A stretch of 64,000 nt of DNA from Geminicoccaceae bacterium. Lineage in GTDB: Bacteria > Pseudomonadota > Alphaproteobacteria > Geminicoccales > Geminicoccaceae. This document shows positions 21,792-30,412 of the stretch, in pieces (the first letter of the stretch is position 1; each line of letters opens with the position of its first letter). The notes beneath the pieces were generated by a model. That model was given only the letters and a program-made list of their open reading frames with translations, made no database searches and was not told where the DNA came from. Location: positions 1-64,000 of the forward strand of contig JANQNY010000086.1 of NCBI GenBank assembly GCA_028279345.1. The letters are read 5' to 3'. The position numbers were made by a program, and so were the translations under genes.

Positions 21792-22682
21792 GTGACCGTC
21801 TCACGGATCGCTGCCGTGCGCCTATCACTCGTGACCGTTCTCGCCTTTTGCCTCACCTCGATGCTGCCAGGAGCAACGCTGGGAGCGCCCTTGCTCGTTG
21901 TCGTGGACGCCGGACATGGCGGTCGGGACCCAGGTGCGATCGGCGTGAGCGGGATCGAGGAGAAGGCGATCACGTTGGCGGCCGCACGGCGTCTCGTCGC
22001 TGAGTTCGACCGGCTGGACGGCCTCGAGGTGATCGCGACGCGGCTCGATGATCGGTTCCTCTCGTTGGCGGAACGCCTCGAGCGGATCGAGACGCTCGAC
22101 GCTGATCTCCTCATATCGCTGCATGCTGACAGCCTGCCGGTCCGACCGCAGCTGCGCGGTGCATCCGTGTATACACTCGCCACGATCGCTTCGACGGCGG
22201 AGGCGGCGCGCAAGGCGCACCGGGAAAACGCTGCCACGGGCGACGTCGCGATCGAGCACTCCGCCGGCGAGAGCGCCGTCCGTCCAATCGTCACGTCGCT
22301 CATGCGTCGTTTCACCACGGAGCGTTCCGTGCTGGTGGCAGAAGCGATTGCCGCCGAGCTGGCGACGGTCACCAGGGTCTTGCCGCAGCCGCTTCTCGCG
22401 GCGAACTTCTTCGTGCTGCGGTCGCTCGACACCCCGTCCGTGCTCGTGGAACTCGGCTATCTCTCCAACGCCGAGGATGAGCGCCTGCTCGCGGACGCCG
22501 AGCACCTCAATCGTCTCGTGCGCGCCATCGCGCGTGGGGTCCAGCGCGCGCTCTTCGCTTCACCACCACAACCAGCGTCGGCCACTTCCGGTCCGGTCGA
22601 CGCGGGGCGAGCCCTGGTCGATCGCGCGGTGCCGCTCTTGTCGCCGGGCCCGTGGACCGGGCGCGTCGTCGTGCCACGTTGA
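21792..22682 (+). CDS. amiC: N-acetylmuramoyl-L-alanine amidase, AmiC/Amidase_3 type
   Basis: Zinc amidase that cleaves the bond between MurNAc and L-Ala in peptidoglycan, used in daughter-cell separation. The signal region LSLVTVLAFCLTSMLPG is followed at once by the catalytic domain: VVVDAGHGGRDPGAIG (first zinc His), GIEEKAITL (zinc Glu), LLISLHADS (second zinc His) and SVLVELGYLSNAEDE (catalytic Glu). No AMIN domain precedes it, unlike E. coli AmiB/C, so it is a short form. GTG at 21792 or GTG at 21816 could be the start; the latter gives a cleaner signal peptide. Confidence 0.92.
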   Translation: MTVSRIAAVRLSLVTVLAFCLTSMLPGATLGAPLLVVVDAGHGGRDPGAIGVSGIEEKAITLAAARRLVAEFDRLDGLEVIATRLDDRFLSLAERLERIETLDADLLISLHADSLPVRPQLRGASVYTLATIASTAEAARKAHRENAATGDVAIEHSAGESAVRPIVTSLMRRFTTERSVLVAEAIAAELATVTRVLPQPLLAANFFVLRSLDTPSVLVELGYLSNAEDERLLADAEHLNRLVRAIARGVQRALFASPPQPASATSGPVDAGRALVDRAVPLLSPGPWTGRVVVPR

Positions 22683-22867
22683 GCGATGCTGTTGCCGGCG
22701 CTGGACATCGCTTCCGGCTTTCACCTGCGCACGGTGCTCAATGGCCTGCGCCGAGAGGCGAGGGCGTCGAGCATGTAGCAAGTCGCCTTTGCACCCGGCA
22801 ATGTTGCCGGCGCCAAGCCGAACGGTCAGAGCCGGGAGACCAGAGCGCCAGCCATGAACACGCGTGC

Positions 22868-24556
22868 ATGCAGCGGTTTCTAGGACGGTTGCGGCCGCCG
22901 CTCTTCAGCGGCGTTCTGCCGCTCCGGCTGAACGAGGTTCCGGGCGACATCGTGGCCGGGTTTACCCTGGCCGCCCTCGCGATCCCCGAAGTGATGGGCT
23001 ACACGCGCATCGCGGGAACGCCGGTCATCACCGGCCTCTACACCCTGCTCATTCCAGCTCTGCTGTTCGTGATCTTCGGTTCCTCGCGGCATCTGGTCGT
23101 TGGCGCCGACTCTGCTACGGCCGCCATTCTTGCGAGCGGCTTGGTGGGGATCGCGGCGGTCGGATCGGGCGAGTATCTGGCGCTCGCCAGCCTGCTTGCC
23201 CTCATGGTCGGTGTGCTCATGGTGCTCGCGAGCGTCATCGGCCTCGGCTTCATGGCGGACTTTCTGTCGCGGACCGTGTTGACCGGGTTTTTGACAGGGG
23301 TGGGCGTACAGGTTGCCGGCGGCGCGCTGCTGCAGCTCGCCGGCCTGACGGTGCAGAGCCACGGCACGGTTGCGGCACTCTGGACGGATGCGAAGCTGTC
23401 CTTCGACCCCAACGCGGCAGCGCTGGTCATGGCCGCAGCCGTCCTCGTCGTGATCGGCGCCGGCAAGCTTGCTACAAGGGCATTCAAGCGACGGGTGCCG
23501 GGGGCAATGATCGCCGTGATCGGCGCCATCCTTGCGAGCTGGGCCTATGATCTCGGCGCGCTGATGCCCGTTGTGGGGGCCGTTCCTTCGGGTCTGCCCG
23601 AACTCGGGTTGCCGGACGTGGCGCTCAGCCCAGGCCTCATCTGGGAGCTGTTGCCCATCGCCTTCGCCATGGCGGTGGTGGTGCTCGCCCAGAGCACCGC
23701 GACGGCACGGGCCTACGCCATCAAGCACGAGGACCGGTTCAGCGAGCGACAGGATCTCGTGGGTCTCGGCCTCGCCAATCTGGGGGCCGGGCTGAGCGGC
23801 ACGTTCATGGTCAACGGAAGCCCCACCAAGACGGCGATGGTGGACAGCGCCGGCGGCCGCAGCCAGCTCTCGCTGCTCGTGGCGACGCTGGTGGTTCTCC
23901 TCACGCTCCTCTTCCTCACCGCGCCGCTCGCCTACCTGCCCGATGCCGTGCTCCTGGCCGTGGTCTTCCTCATCGGCCTGGAACTCGTCGATCTCCGTGG
24001 CCTCGCTAAGGTGTTTCGCGAGCGGCGATGGGAGTTCTGGGTGGCGCTCTCGACCGCTTTGGTCGTCGTAGCCTTCGGCGTCGAAGAGGGGATTGTCTTC
24101 GCGATTCTCTTGTCGCTCATGGTGCACACCCGCCACGGCTATATGCCGAAGAACTTCGTCATGGTTCCCGAGCCCTCAGGGCGATGGCGGGCGAAGACCC
24201 TCCAAAGCCGGGCCGAAGCGGTGCCAGGGCTCCTCATCTACCGCTTCAACCACAGCATGTACTACGCCAATGCAGAGCGCATGCGGACCGAGATCATCGG
24301 CCTCTCCAAGCGGGCGGGGCCGCCGCTTCGGTGGTTCTGCCTGGACGTCACGGCGGTTGACGACATCGACTTCACGGCCATCGAAGCGCTCGCCGAAATC
24401 CGCGCGACGCTTGGGGATCGTGGCACCGAGCTGGTTTTCGCCCAGAACATCGATGCGCGCGCCGAGAGCCGTGAGGAGATCGAGGCTCGGTTCGCTGACG
24501 CCCGCTTCTTCGAATCACTCGAAGACGTTCTGCACCACTACGGAGAGCGAGACTGA
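22868..24556 (+). CDS. SulP-family anion transporter with STAS domain
   Basis: A 562-residue inner-membrane transporter. The SLC26/SulP start is clear (NEVPGDIVAGFTLAALAIPEVMGYTRIAG), followed by about twelve to fourteen hydrophobic helices and the SSRHLVVGADSATAAI motif at the core anion site. The last 110 residues form a soluble STAS domain (LLIYRFNHSMYYANA ... DVTAVDDIDFTAIEAL). Substrate is not certain: SulP proteins carry sulfate, bicarbonate, C4-dicarboxylates or others. I take ATG 22868 because the upstream extension is not conserved-looking; bases 22683-22867 hold no supportable gene. Confidence 0.92.
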   Translation: MQRFLGRLRPPLFSGVLPLRLNEVPGDIVAGFTLAALAIPEVMGYTRIAGTPVITGLYTLLIPALLFVIFGSSRHLVVGADSATAAILASGLVGIAAVGSGEYLALASLLALMVGVLMVLASVIGLGFMADFLSRTVLTGFLTGVGVQVAGGALLQLAGLTVQSHGTVAALWTDAKLSFDPNAAALVMAAAVLVVIGAGKLATRAFKRRVPGAMIAVIGAILASWAYDLGALMPVVGAVPSGLPELGLPDVALSPGLIWELLPIAFAMAVVVLAQSTATARAYAIKHEDRFSERQDLVGLGLANLGAGLSGTFMVNGSPTKTAMVDSAGGRSQLSLLVATLVVLLTLLFLTAPLAYLPDAVLLAVVFLIGLELVDLRGLAKVFRERRWEFWVALSTALVVVAFGVEEGIVFAILLSLMVHTRHGYMPKNFVMVPEPSGRWRAKTLQSRAEAVPGLLIYRFNHSMYYANAERMRTEIIGLSKRAGPPLRWFCLDVTAVDDIDFTAIEALAEIRATLGDRGTELVFAQNIDARAESREEIEARFADARFFESLEDVLHHYGERD

Positions 24557-24605
24557 CGCGCCGCGCCAGCGAGAGTCGAACGAACCGCTTCCGCAACGCG
24601 AAGTC

Positions 24606-25274
24606 TCAGTTGGTAGGGCCGTAGTGCATGAGGCGGGCGTAGCCGCCCGCCAATTCTTGTCTCGTTAGTGGTGCGCCCGTTTCAGCGACGAGCCGCGCCA
24701 GCGTTGCGCGGGGGGCGTCGGTAGGATGGACGTGAAAGCTCGCCAGCCAACGCATCAGCGCCCAGCGCGCAGGCGTTGGAAGCCTCTCCATCAAGCCAAA
24801 GTCGACCACGTGCAGCCGTCCGGCCGGGGCAAGCGCAGCGTGGGCGCTGGTGATCGCCGCTTCGGGGTCGTCGATCATGGAGAGCGCGTAGGAGAAGACG
24901 ATGCGATCGAAGCCGTTCGGACGATCGAACAGCCGACGTTCCGAACCCTCGCCGGCGAGGCCGAAGGCGAGGCCGATTCGCTCGTCCAGGCCCGCGGCGC
25001 CCACTTTGGCGCGGGCTACGTCCAGCATGCTCTGCGATGCATCGAGGCCGAACAGCTTCGTCCCGGGGTAGCGCCTGGCAATCGCGATGAGGTTGCGCGC
25101 CGTGCCGCAGCCGATCTCCAGGAGGGTCTCGTCTGGGCGGACGTCCAACTCGTCCACTAGGCGGTCGCGACCCCACAGGTAGTATTTGCGCGACAGGTCG
25201 TAGAGATGCCGCTGCCAGCGGTACATCCGTTCCATGCGCGCCGCGGCATCGGCCGTCGTCCCGGCGTTGCTCAC
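24606..25274 (-). CDS. btaB: DGTS synthesis N-methyltransferase BtaB
   Basis: SAM-dependent methyltransferase that converts diacylglyceryl-homoserine to the betaine lipid DGTS by three N-methylations. The 222-residue protein begins near MERMYRWQRHLYDLSRKYYLWGRDRL, the stretch that distinguishes BtaB from other class I methyltransferases, then has the SAM motif LLEIGCGTARNLIAIA and FGLDASQSMLDVA. Its GTG start overlaps the btaA stop (GTGA), so the two are translationally coupled. The identification rests on both sequence and this pairing. Confidence 0.9.
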   Translation of the reverse strand: MSNAGTTADAAARMERMYRWQRHLYDLSRKYYLWGRDRLVDELDVRPDETLLEIGCGTARNLIAIARRYPGTKLFGLDASQSMLDVARAKVGAAGLDERIGLAFGLAGEGSERRLFDRPNGFDRIVFSYALSMIDDPEAAITSAHAALAPAGRLHVVDFGLMERLPTPARWALMRWLASFHVHPTDAPRATLARLVAETGAPLTRQELAGGYARLMHYGPTN

Positions 25275-26485
25275 GCAGCACTGCGTTCGTAGAGGTGGAA
25301 CCCACCGTAGACCGCCGAACGATCCGCCTTGAAGAATTCGGGGCTGCGCTCCGCGTCGTAGCGCCACTGCGCCAGGAGGTCTGACGGCAAATTCGCTTCG
25401 AGGATCGATTCGGCGCCTGCCGTTCTGAAGATGACCTTGGCATCGGCGCTCGACGTCCGGCTCACCTCGGTCCAGAGCTCGTTGAGCTGGGCAGGGCTCA
25501 TCCAGTCCTGCGCATCGAGGAACACGTAGCGATCGTAGCTCGACGCAGGCACTTGGCGGAGGTGGTCGACGAGCAGGGTGTGCAGAACCTGGACCCTTTC
25601 CGCGCGCGGCTTGATCCGCTCGTAGACTTCCGCCTTGAGATAGGGGGGCACGGCCTGGCGACGCTCGACGTCGTAGCGCCGAGCGAAGGCCTGCCAGGCG
25701 AAGTAGTTGTCCTCAAGGTCGAAGTCGCAAGCCAGCCGACGGACGCGCTCGCGAATCTCCGCCGCCGGCTCGCTGCCGTTGGCGTGCAGCGACCGGTACT
25801 GCGCCGGTGGAATGCCGAGGCCGTAGTAGGCGGCCTTGAGGCGGGCGAGGCGTCGAATGGCGCCGTGGTCGAAGACGGGGGCGAGATGCTCCTCGAAGAA
25901 GCGGAGCTGCTCGTCGCGCGTCCGTGCCTCGATCATCGAACGCGGGCGCCCACCGAAAACGCGCGCGGTCATGTGCGCCGAGCGGATCGTGCGCCCCAGC
26001 AGCGATCGTCCGAAGAGACCCCGTCGGAACAGCTCGATCCGGCGCCCTCGAAAGGGGCGCGCGTCGTCCCAGTAGGCGCGGGTTTCGTCGTCGAGCAAAC
26101 CGCGTAGCTGGCGATCATAGGCGACGACGTTGTCGGCGTGGTTGCCCTCGCCAAAGAAGCGGAAGAAGCTCTCGTGGTCCGGAAGGTGCTGGAGGGCTAC
26201 GAGCTTGAGGCGCGTGAGCGCCACGTGGGCCGGGTTCAGGTCGACCGCTGTCACCAGGGCCGGATCGCCATCCAGATAGTTGAAGACGTTGCAACCGGCG
26301 GACGCGATCGTCAGGATCCGCTTGCCTTCGAGCGGCGCCATCGCCGCCATGTCGACAGCGGGGTCCTCCCAGATCTGGTTGTAGACGAAGCCGTCGAACG
26401 ACCAGGTGAAGAGCTGCTCGGCCAAGCGGTCCCGCCGGCGTTTCGGACGCTGTAAGGCGGCGGTTTCCAACAGAGCGTTGGGCAT
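25271..26485 (-). CDS. btaA: S-adenosylmethionine:diacylglycerol 3-amino-3-carboxypropyltransferase BtaA
   Basis: Transfers the aminocarboxypropyl group of SAM to diacylglycerol, making diacylglyceryl-homoserine, the first step of DGTS synthesis. The 404-residue DUF3419 protein has LFTWSFDGFVYNQIWEDP at 26-43, the SAM-site strand RILTIASAGCNVFNYL, AVDLNPAHVALTRLK, and near the C-terminus YDRYVFLDAQDWMSP. These are hallmarks of BtaA. ATG 26485 is used. The product lipid is an electrically neutral, phosphorus-free substitute for phosphatidylcholine. It lies between the PlcP-like gene and btaB with 45 nt and -4 nt spacing. Confidence 0.94.
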   Translation of the reverse strand: MPNALLETAALQRPKRRRDRLAEQLFTWSFDGFVYNQIWEDPAVDMAAMAPLEGKRILTIASAGCNVFNYLDGDPALVTAVDLNPAHVALTRLKLVALQHLPDHESFFRFFGEGNHADNVVAYDRQLRGLLDDETRAYWDDARPFRGRRIELFRRGLFGRSLLGRTIRSAHMTARVFGGRPRSMIEARTRDEQLRFFEEHLAPVFDHGAIRRLARLKAAYYGLGIPPAQYRSLHANGSEPAAEIRERVRRLACDFDLEDNYFAWQAFARRYDVERRQAVPPYLKAEVYERIKPRAERVQVLHTLLVDHLRQVPASSYDRYVFLDAQDWMSPAQLNELWTEVSRTSSADAKVIFRTAGAESILEANLPSDLLAQWRYDAERSPEFFKADRSAVYGGFHLYERSAA

Positions 26486-26530
26486 ACGGCAACAATCCTC
26501 GTGCGCGCCCGTTCGCGGCGGGCTTTCTTG

Positions 26531-27352
26531 TCAGCGACAGACGTGAAGACGAACGCCGGATGCGTCGACCGTTGCATAGTGCGACGGGCAGCGTGTCCAG
26601 CAGCCCGTATTGACGTATTCCAACGGCGAATCCGACCCCGTCATTCGCTCGTGTAGCGCGTTATGCGTATGTCCGCAAAAGATGACCTGCGCGCCGCGGT
26701 CGCGCGCTAGCGACAGCGCTCCCCGACGTACCCTGACGGACAGGCCGCGTAGGCGCTTGTGACGCTGGTCCGTCGCCGGAGCGCGCCCATAGCCAAGTCG
26801 CCGCTGGGCGAACGACAGGAGCCCGCCACCGACCTCCGTAAGCACCGGGTGGCGGGTCAACAGCCGATCGAAGCGGTCGCCATGCACGGCCAAGTGGTTT
26901 CGGCCGTGCGATTCCCACGTGTAGATCTCGCAGACGTCCACGCCCATCAGGTGAGAAGCCACTTGCGCGGCCTTGCGGTCGTGGTTGCCGAGCACCCAGA
27001 CCACCTCCACCTGCCGCTTGGGATTGGAGAGCTTACGGACGTGCGACAGCAGCGCCCAGTGGTCCGCATTCAGCCGGTCGAAATTCAGGTCGTGGAAGAT
27101 GTCGCCCAGCAGGATGAGCCGCCGGAAGCGCCAGGCCCTCAACGTGTCGAGCAAAGCGGCGGCACGGCTCGTCGGCAGGCCCAGGTGGAGATCCGATACC
27201 ACCATGGTCTCCGCGTGGGTTGGGGCGACGGTCGAGAACGTCTGGCCGATCGAGGCCGTGTCGGGCAAGGTCGCACCTCGTTGCGCACTGGCCGCCGCAG
27301 GCGGGCGGGTATGGCCGGGGCGTAGATGACGTGTGTGCGCATTGCGTGACAA
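26531..27352 (-). CDS. Metallophosphoesterase, PlcP-like phospholipase C candidate
   Basis: A calcineurin-like phosphoesterase of the UDP-2,3-diacylglucosamine-diphosphatase family: metal motifs SDLHLG (residues 53-58), LGDIFHD, LGNHDR, AVHGDRFD and CGHTHNA. Sinorhizobium PlcP belongs to this family and removes the head group of phosphatidylcholine to give diacylglycerol, the BtaA substrate. Here the gene directly precedes btaA-btaB, so PlcP is more likely than the lipid A enzyme LpxH. That is inference from context. The start is uncertain: TTG 27352 gives 273 residues with a low-complexity N-terminus; ATG 27205 (preceded by GGAGACC) would give 224 and begin right at the domain. Confidence 0.75.
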   Translation of the reverse strand: MSRNAHTRHLRPGHTRPPAAASAQRGATLPDTASIGQTFSTVAPTHAETMVVSDLHLGLPTSRAAALLDTLRAWRFRRLILLGDIFHDLNFDRLNADHWALLSHVRKLSNPKRQVEVVWVLGNHDRKAAQVASHLMGVDVCEIYTWESHGRNHLAVHGDRFDRLLTRHPVLTEVGGGLLSFAQRRLGYGRAPATDQRHKRLRGLSVRVRRGALSLARDRGAQVIFCGHTHNALHERMTGSDSPLEYVNTGCWTRCPSHYATVDASGVRLHVCR

Positions 27353-27439
27353 GTGCTTCGACCTAGGTCGCCGCGCACGTGAGCTTGGCGCTCCCGAACG
27401 AAACGCCTACGCCTGAGAGGTTTGGACCACGAGGTGCTG

Positions 27440-28183
27440 ATGGCGGACCCGACGCTGGGCGTCGTCTTTGTTGCCGCCTTGATAACCGCCGTCGCCACTG
27501 GCATCGGGGCGCTGCCGCTGCTGGTTGCTAGGCGCGTGAGCCGTCGCTGGCTCGGACTCGCGAACGCCGTGGCCGCAGGGCTCATGCTTGCGGCCTGCCA
27601 CGCGCTCATCGTCGAGGGTTTCGGGTTCAATCCGCTGCGCACCGTGGCCGGTATCGTCCTGGGCTTGGTCTTCATCGTTGCCGCGGGCCAGGTGCTGCGC
27701 CGCCACGACCGACTTGAGATCGCCGAGGTCAAGGACGCCGATGCGCGTCGCATCGTGCTGATCATCGGCATCATGACGCTGCACTCTGCCGCCGAGGGGA
27801 TCGGCGTCGGTGTCGCGTATGGCGGCGACGAGGCACTCGGCAGGTTCATCACGGCGGCGATCGCGTTGCACAACATTCCGGAAGGCCTCGCGATTGCCCT
27901 CGTCATGGTGCCGCGCGGAGCGTCGGTGGCGAACGCGGCCGGCTGGAGTATTGTCTCGAGCCTCCCGCAGCCATTGCTGGCCGTCCCCGCCTTCGTCCTT
28001 GTTGCGGCCTTCGTGCCTTTGTTGCCTTTGGGGCTCGGCATCGCGGCCGGAGCGATGATCTGGATGGTCTTCGCCGAGCTCATGCCGGAGGCGAATGAGC
28101 GGGTGTCTCCCGCGATGGTGGGAATCGCCGTGACGCTCGCCTTTGCCGCCATGCTCAGTCTGCAGATGCTGTTCGCCGGCTGA
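27440..28183 (+). CDS. ZIP-family divalent-metal transporter
   Basis: A 247-residue multi-pass membrane protein that imports (or moves) Zn, Fe or Mn. Eight hydrophobic helices are readable. The metal-binding pattern of helices IV and V is present as LHSAAEGIGVG and ALHNIPEGLAIAL, the classic ZIP signature HN-PEG. A histidine-containing loop between helices III and IV is short (LRRHDRLEIAEVK). ATG 27440 has GAGG upstream; TTG 27422 would add 6 residues. It diverges from the plcP-like gene across about 87 bases. Confidence 0.9.
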   Translation: MADPTLGVVFVAALITAVATGIGALPLLVARRVSRRWLGLANAVAAGLMLAACHALIVEGFGFNPLRTVAGIVLGLVFIVAAGQVLRRHDRLEIAEVKDADARRIVLIIGIMTLHSAAEGIGVGVAYGGDEALGRFITAAIALHNIPEGLAIALVMVPRGASVANAAGWSIVSSLPQPLLAVPAFVLVAAFVPLLPLGLGIAAGAMIWMVFAELMPEANERVSPAMVGIAVTLAFAAMLSLQMLFAG

Positions 28184-28290
28184 GGCTGCGACGGACGGGT
28201 GGCCTCATTCGCCGCCGCGGAATGAACCTTTGACCCTCGCCGAACGCCCACGAGGATGCTGCTGCCGGCGGTCAGGCCGCGGGCGCGTGT

Positions 28291-28776
28291 TCAGAGGCGG
28301 CGGACGAAGCGGAACTCCCAAGTGTCGCTGAGGTCGGCGAGAAAGCGCTTTTCGCCCGTCTGCACGAAACCGTGCTTTCGGTAGAACTGGTGGCCGCGGG
28401 TGAACCTCGTGTCCGACCAGAGCTCGATCTGCTCGGCTCCGCGCTCGCGCGCAAAGACCGTGCCTCGCGCAAGGAGGTCGGCGGCAAGCCCGGAGCCGCG
28501 GTGCTCTGGCGCGACGTAGACCTTCAGGAGCTCGACGGCGCCGTCTGTGAGTGGCCGTGCGCCCAAGGAACCGACAATGCCGCTTGCTGCCTCGGCCACC
28601 CAAACGCGTCCGTCGTAGGCCCTGAAGTGGCCGGCGATCGCGTCGAGTTCGGGCATCTCGGCGGCGCGGTCGAACACGCAGCCGGGATACTCCGCAAAGC
28701 AGATGGCGATGAGCTTCGCGAGGCCGTCGCCGTCCCGATCGGTAGCGCTGCGGATCCTGGGCGCTGGTGGTGTCAT
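28291..28776 (-). CDS. GNAT-family N-acetyltransferase
   Basis: A 161-residue GNAT protein. The acetyl-CoA loop is VYVAPEHRGSGLAADLL (R/Q-x-x-G-x-G/A form: HRGSGLA) near residue 93, preceded by the beta strand VELLKVYVA and followed by FYRKHGFVQTGE, the typical C-terminal motif. Substrate is unknown. It is convergent with the ZIP gene across 107 bases with no obvious terminator. Confidence 0.85.
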   Translation of the reverse strand: MTPPAPRIRSATDRDGDGLAKLIAICFAEYPGCVFDRAAEMPELDAIAGHFRAYDGRVWVAEAASGIVGSLGARPLTDGAVELLKVYVAPEHRGSGLAADLLARGTVFARERGAEQIELWSDTRFTRGHQFYRKHGFVQTGEKRFLADLSDTWEFRFVRRL

Positions 28777-28851
28777 CTGGACCTCGGCCTGCCGCGGGAT
28801 GAGCGCGCGGAACTCTAGGGTGAGTCCGGCTATGCTCCAACGGCAGCGGAT

Positions 28852-29088
28852 CTAACGGATCTGGCGGTTGCCCTGGTTTGCGGAACCGCGAAGTCGGCCT
28901 TCAAGCAGTGTCTTGAGCCTGCTCAATTCGTGGCGGTGATGAAAGCGGCAACGCTCGAGCTCGAGCCGCAAGCGACGTTGGGCGCGCGCGTCGGTCGACA
29001 GCCAACGCGCGATGCGTGCGCTCAACGACGTGCTGTTGCGCTCGTCGCGATCGAGTTGGCTGCGTAAGAGATCGCGCTGCGCCGTCAC
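28852..29088 (-). CDS. Small basic coiled-coil-like protein of unknown function
   Basis: A 78-residue frame starting at a GTG that shares GTGA with the stop of the upstream small membrane gene. It is charge-rich: QRDLLRSQLDRDERN, ARIARWLS, RRLRLELERCRFHHRHEL and SRLKTLLEGRLRG, consistent with one long amphipathic helix and with Arg excess. No family is recognised. The coupled overlap with its neighbour is the main reason to believe it. A longer frame is open upstream to 29403 but runs antisense to nothing and over the neighbour's coding bases, so I do not use it. Confidence 0.5.
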   Translation of the reverse strand: MTAQRDLLRSQLDRDERNSTSLSARIARWLSTDARAQRRLRLELERCRFHHRHELSRLKTLLEGRLRGSANQGNRQIR

Positions 29089-29351
29089 GGCCGGTAGCGC
29101 CGCGGCCGTCCCGCGTCGTCGAGCATCGAAGCGAAGCGCTCCGTGGCCTGGCGCACCTCGCTCACCAACGCCGTGTTCTGTCGGGTCCATTGAATGTTGT
29201 CCTGGATCGTTTCGCGGTGCGCTTTGATTTCCGCGCTCCAGGCGCGAAACAGGGCGAGGCAGACGCTCGACAAGCCGAGCAGTGCCACCATCAGCAGGAG
29301 CACGACAGGATCGTCGATCCTGCTCACGAGCTTGTCGAGTGCGCTTGCCAT
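29085..29351 (-). CDS. Small single-pass membrane protein downstream of motA
   Basis: An 88-residue protein: N-terminal MASALDKLVSRIDDP, a hydrophobic helix VVLLLMVALLGLSSVCLALF at residues 16-35, then a cytoplasmic-type polar helix WSAEIKAHRETIQDN and TALVSEVRQATERFAS with heptad-like spacing, ending in an Arg/Pro tail. The layout (one membrane anchor plus coiled coil) resembles a signalling or scaffold component, but I do not recognise the family. It begins 126 nt after motA on the same strand and overlaps the next small gene by 4 nt. Confidence 0.6.
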   Translation of the reverse strand: MASALDKLVSRIDDPVVLLLMVALLGLSSVCLALFRAWSAEIKAHRETIQDNIQWTRQNTALVSEVRQATERFASMLDDAGRPRRYRP

Positions 29352-29477
29352 CGGCCCACCGGTTCATCACAGTCGGCCAACGAAATACAGGAAAAGATTC
29401 CACAAGACAATGCCGGCGGATCAGTCCGGCTGATGCAACGATGCGTCCGGGCGAAGAACGCCGAGCGCGGCGCGCTG

Positions 29478-30347
29478 CTAGGCCTCCTTGGGCACGGCTT
29501 CGAGCGCAGCTTCGAGCTTGGTGAAGTTGGGCTGGACCGGCGTCGGCACGTTGCCGCGGCCGATCTCCACAGCCACCTGCGGCGCCGATCCGTGGAGATA
29601 GGCGACCAGCACGTCCCGGATGATGAGATAGAGCTGGTGGTCCTCGTCGATGGTGGCTTTGACCTTCGCCGCCACCGGCGACACGATGCCGTAGGATAGG
29701 AAGACGCCGAGAAACGTGCCGGTGAGCGCGCCGGCGATCATTTTCCCTAGAATCTCCGGCGGCTGGTCGACCGCACTCATCGTCTTGATGACACCCAGGA
29801 CGGCCGCGACGATGCCCAGCGCTGGGAACGCCTCGCCGAGCGTCGCCAGGGCGTTGGCGGGCGCAAGCGCCTCATGGTGGTGCTTCTCGAGAACCTTCTC
29901 CATCATGTCCTCGACGTGGTGCGGGTCGTCGAGGTTCATCGACATCATCCGCAGCGTGTCGCAGATGAAGTCCGTGGCGAAGTGATCCTTGAGGATGCGC
30001 GGATAGCGCCGGAAGATCTCGCTCTCTTTAGGGTTCTCGATATGCTGCTCGACGGCGATGATCCCCGCGGTCTTCACGAGGCGGGTGAGCGCGAACATCA
30101 GGCACAGCATGTCGGTGTAGTCGCTGCCACGCCACTTGCCGCCGACGATGGACCGGCTGAGTGCCGCCGGTGTCCCGCGGAGGACGGCGGCTGGGTTGCC
30201 CACCAGGTACGAGCCGACCCCGGCTCCGCCGATCATCATCATCTCGAACGGCAGCGCCTTGATGATGACGCCGAACTTGCCGCCCGCGAGCACATAGCCG
30301 CCGAAGACCATCACGAGGACGATGACGATGCCGACAATGGTCAGCAT
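29478..30347 (-). CDS. motA: Flagellar motor stator protein MotA
   Basis: Proton-channel stator subunit that couples ion flow to flagellar rotation. The 289-residue protein starts MLTIVGIVIVLVMVFGGYVLAGGKFG, the usual helix 1 with GGY, and has helix 2 ALPFEMMMIGGAGVGSYLVGN, a large cytoplasmic loop with the charged IFRRYPRILKDHF, and helices 3-4 (LGIVAAVLGVIKTM with the conserved Pro upstream, FLGVFLSYGIVSPVA). A motB partner is not found on either side, which is unusual though separate loci occur in some alphaproteobacteria. Two unknown small genes follow instead. Confidence 0.93.
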   Translation of the reverse strand: MLTIVGIVIVLVMVFGGYVLAGGKFGVIIKALPFEMMMIGGAGVGSYLVGNPAAVLRGTPAALSRSIVGGKWRGSDYTDMLCLMFALTRLVKTAGIIAVEQHIENPKESEIFRRYPRILKDHFATDFICDTLRMMSMNLDDPHHVEDMMEKVLEKHHHEALAPANALATLGEAFPALGIVAAVLGVIKTMSAVDQPPEILGKMIAGALTGTFLGVFLSYGIVSPVAAKVKATIDEDHQLYLIIRDVLVAYLHGSAPQVAVEIGRGNVPTPVQPNFTKLEAALEAVPKEA

Positions 30348-30412
30348 GGGCGCGGGCTCCGGGCATCAGCGAGGAACGCCCGAAGAATAACGTGGCGAAG
30401 GTTAAGGCGTGG

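Noticed and set aside
22686-22778. 29-residue frame after amiC
   Set aside because: No ribosome site worth naming, no membrane helix or motif; too short to support.
22880-24136. Long minus-strand frame antisense to the SulP transporter
   Set aside because: Composed of His/Glu/Arg-rich sequence typical of GC-rich antisense shadow; same for frames at 19525-20820, 15326-16903, 2922-3788 and 27139-28251.
27330-27352. Pho box upstream of the PlcP-like gene
   Set aside because: TTGTCAC and CGTCAT occur but not with 11-nt phasing; mentioned only as weak in the findings.
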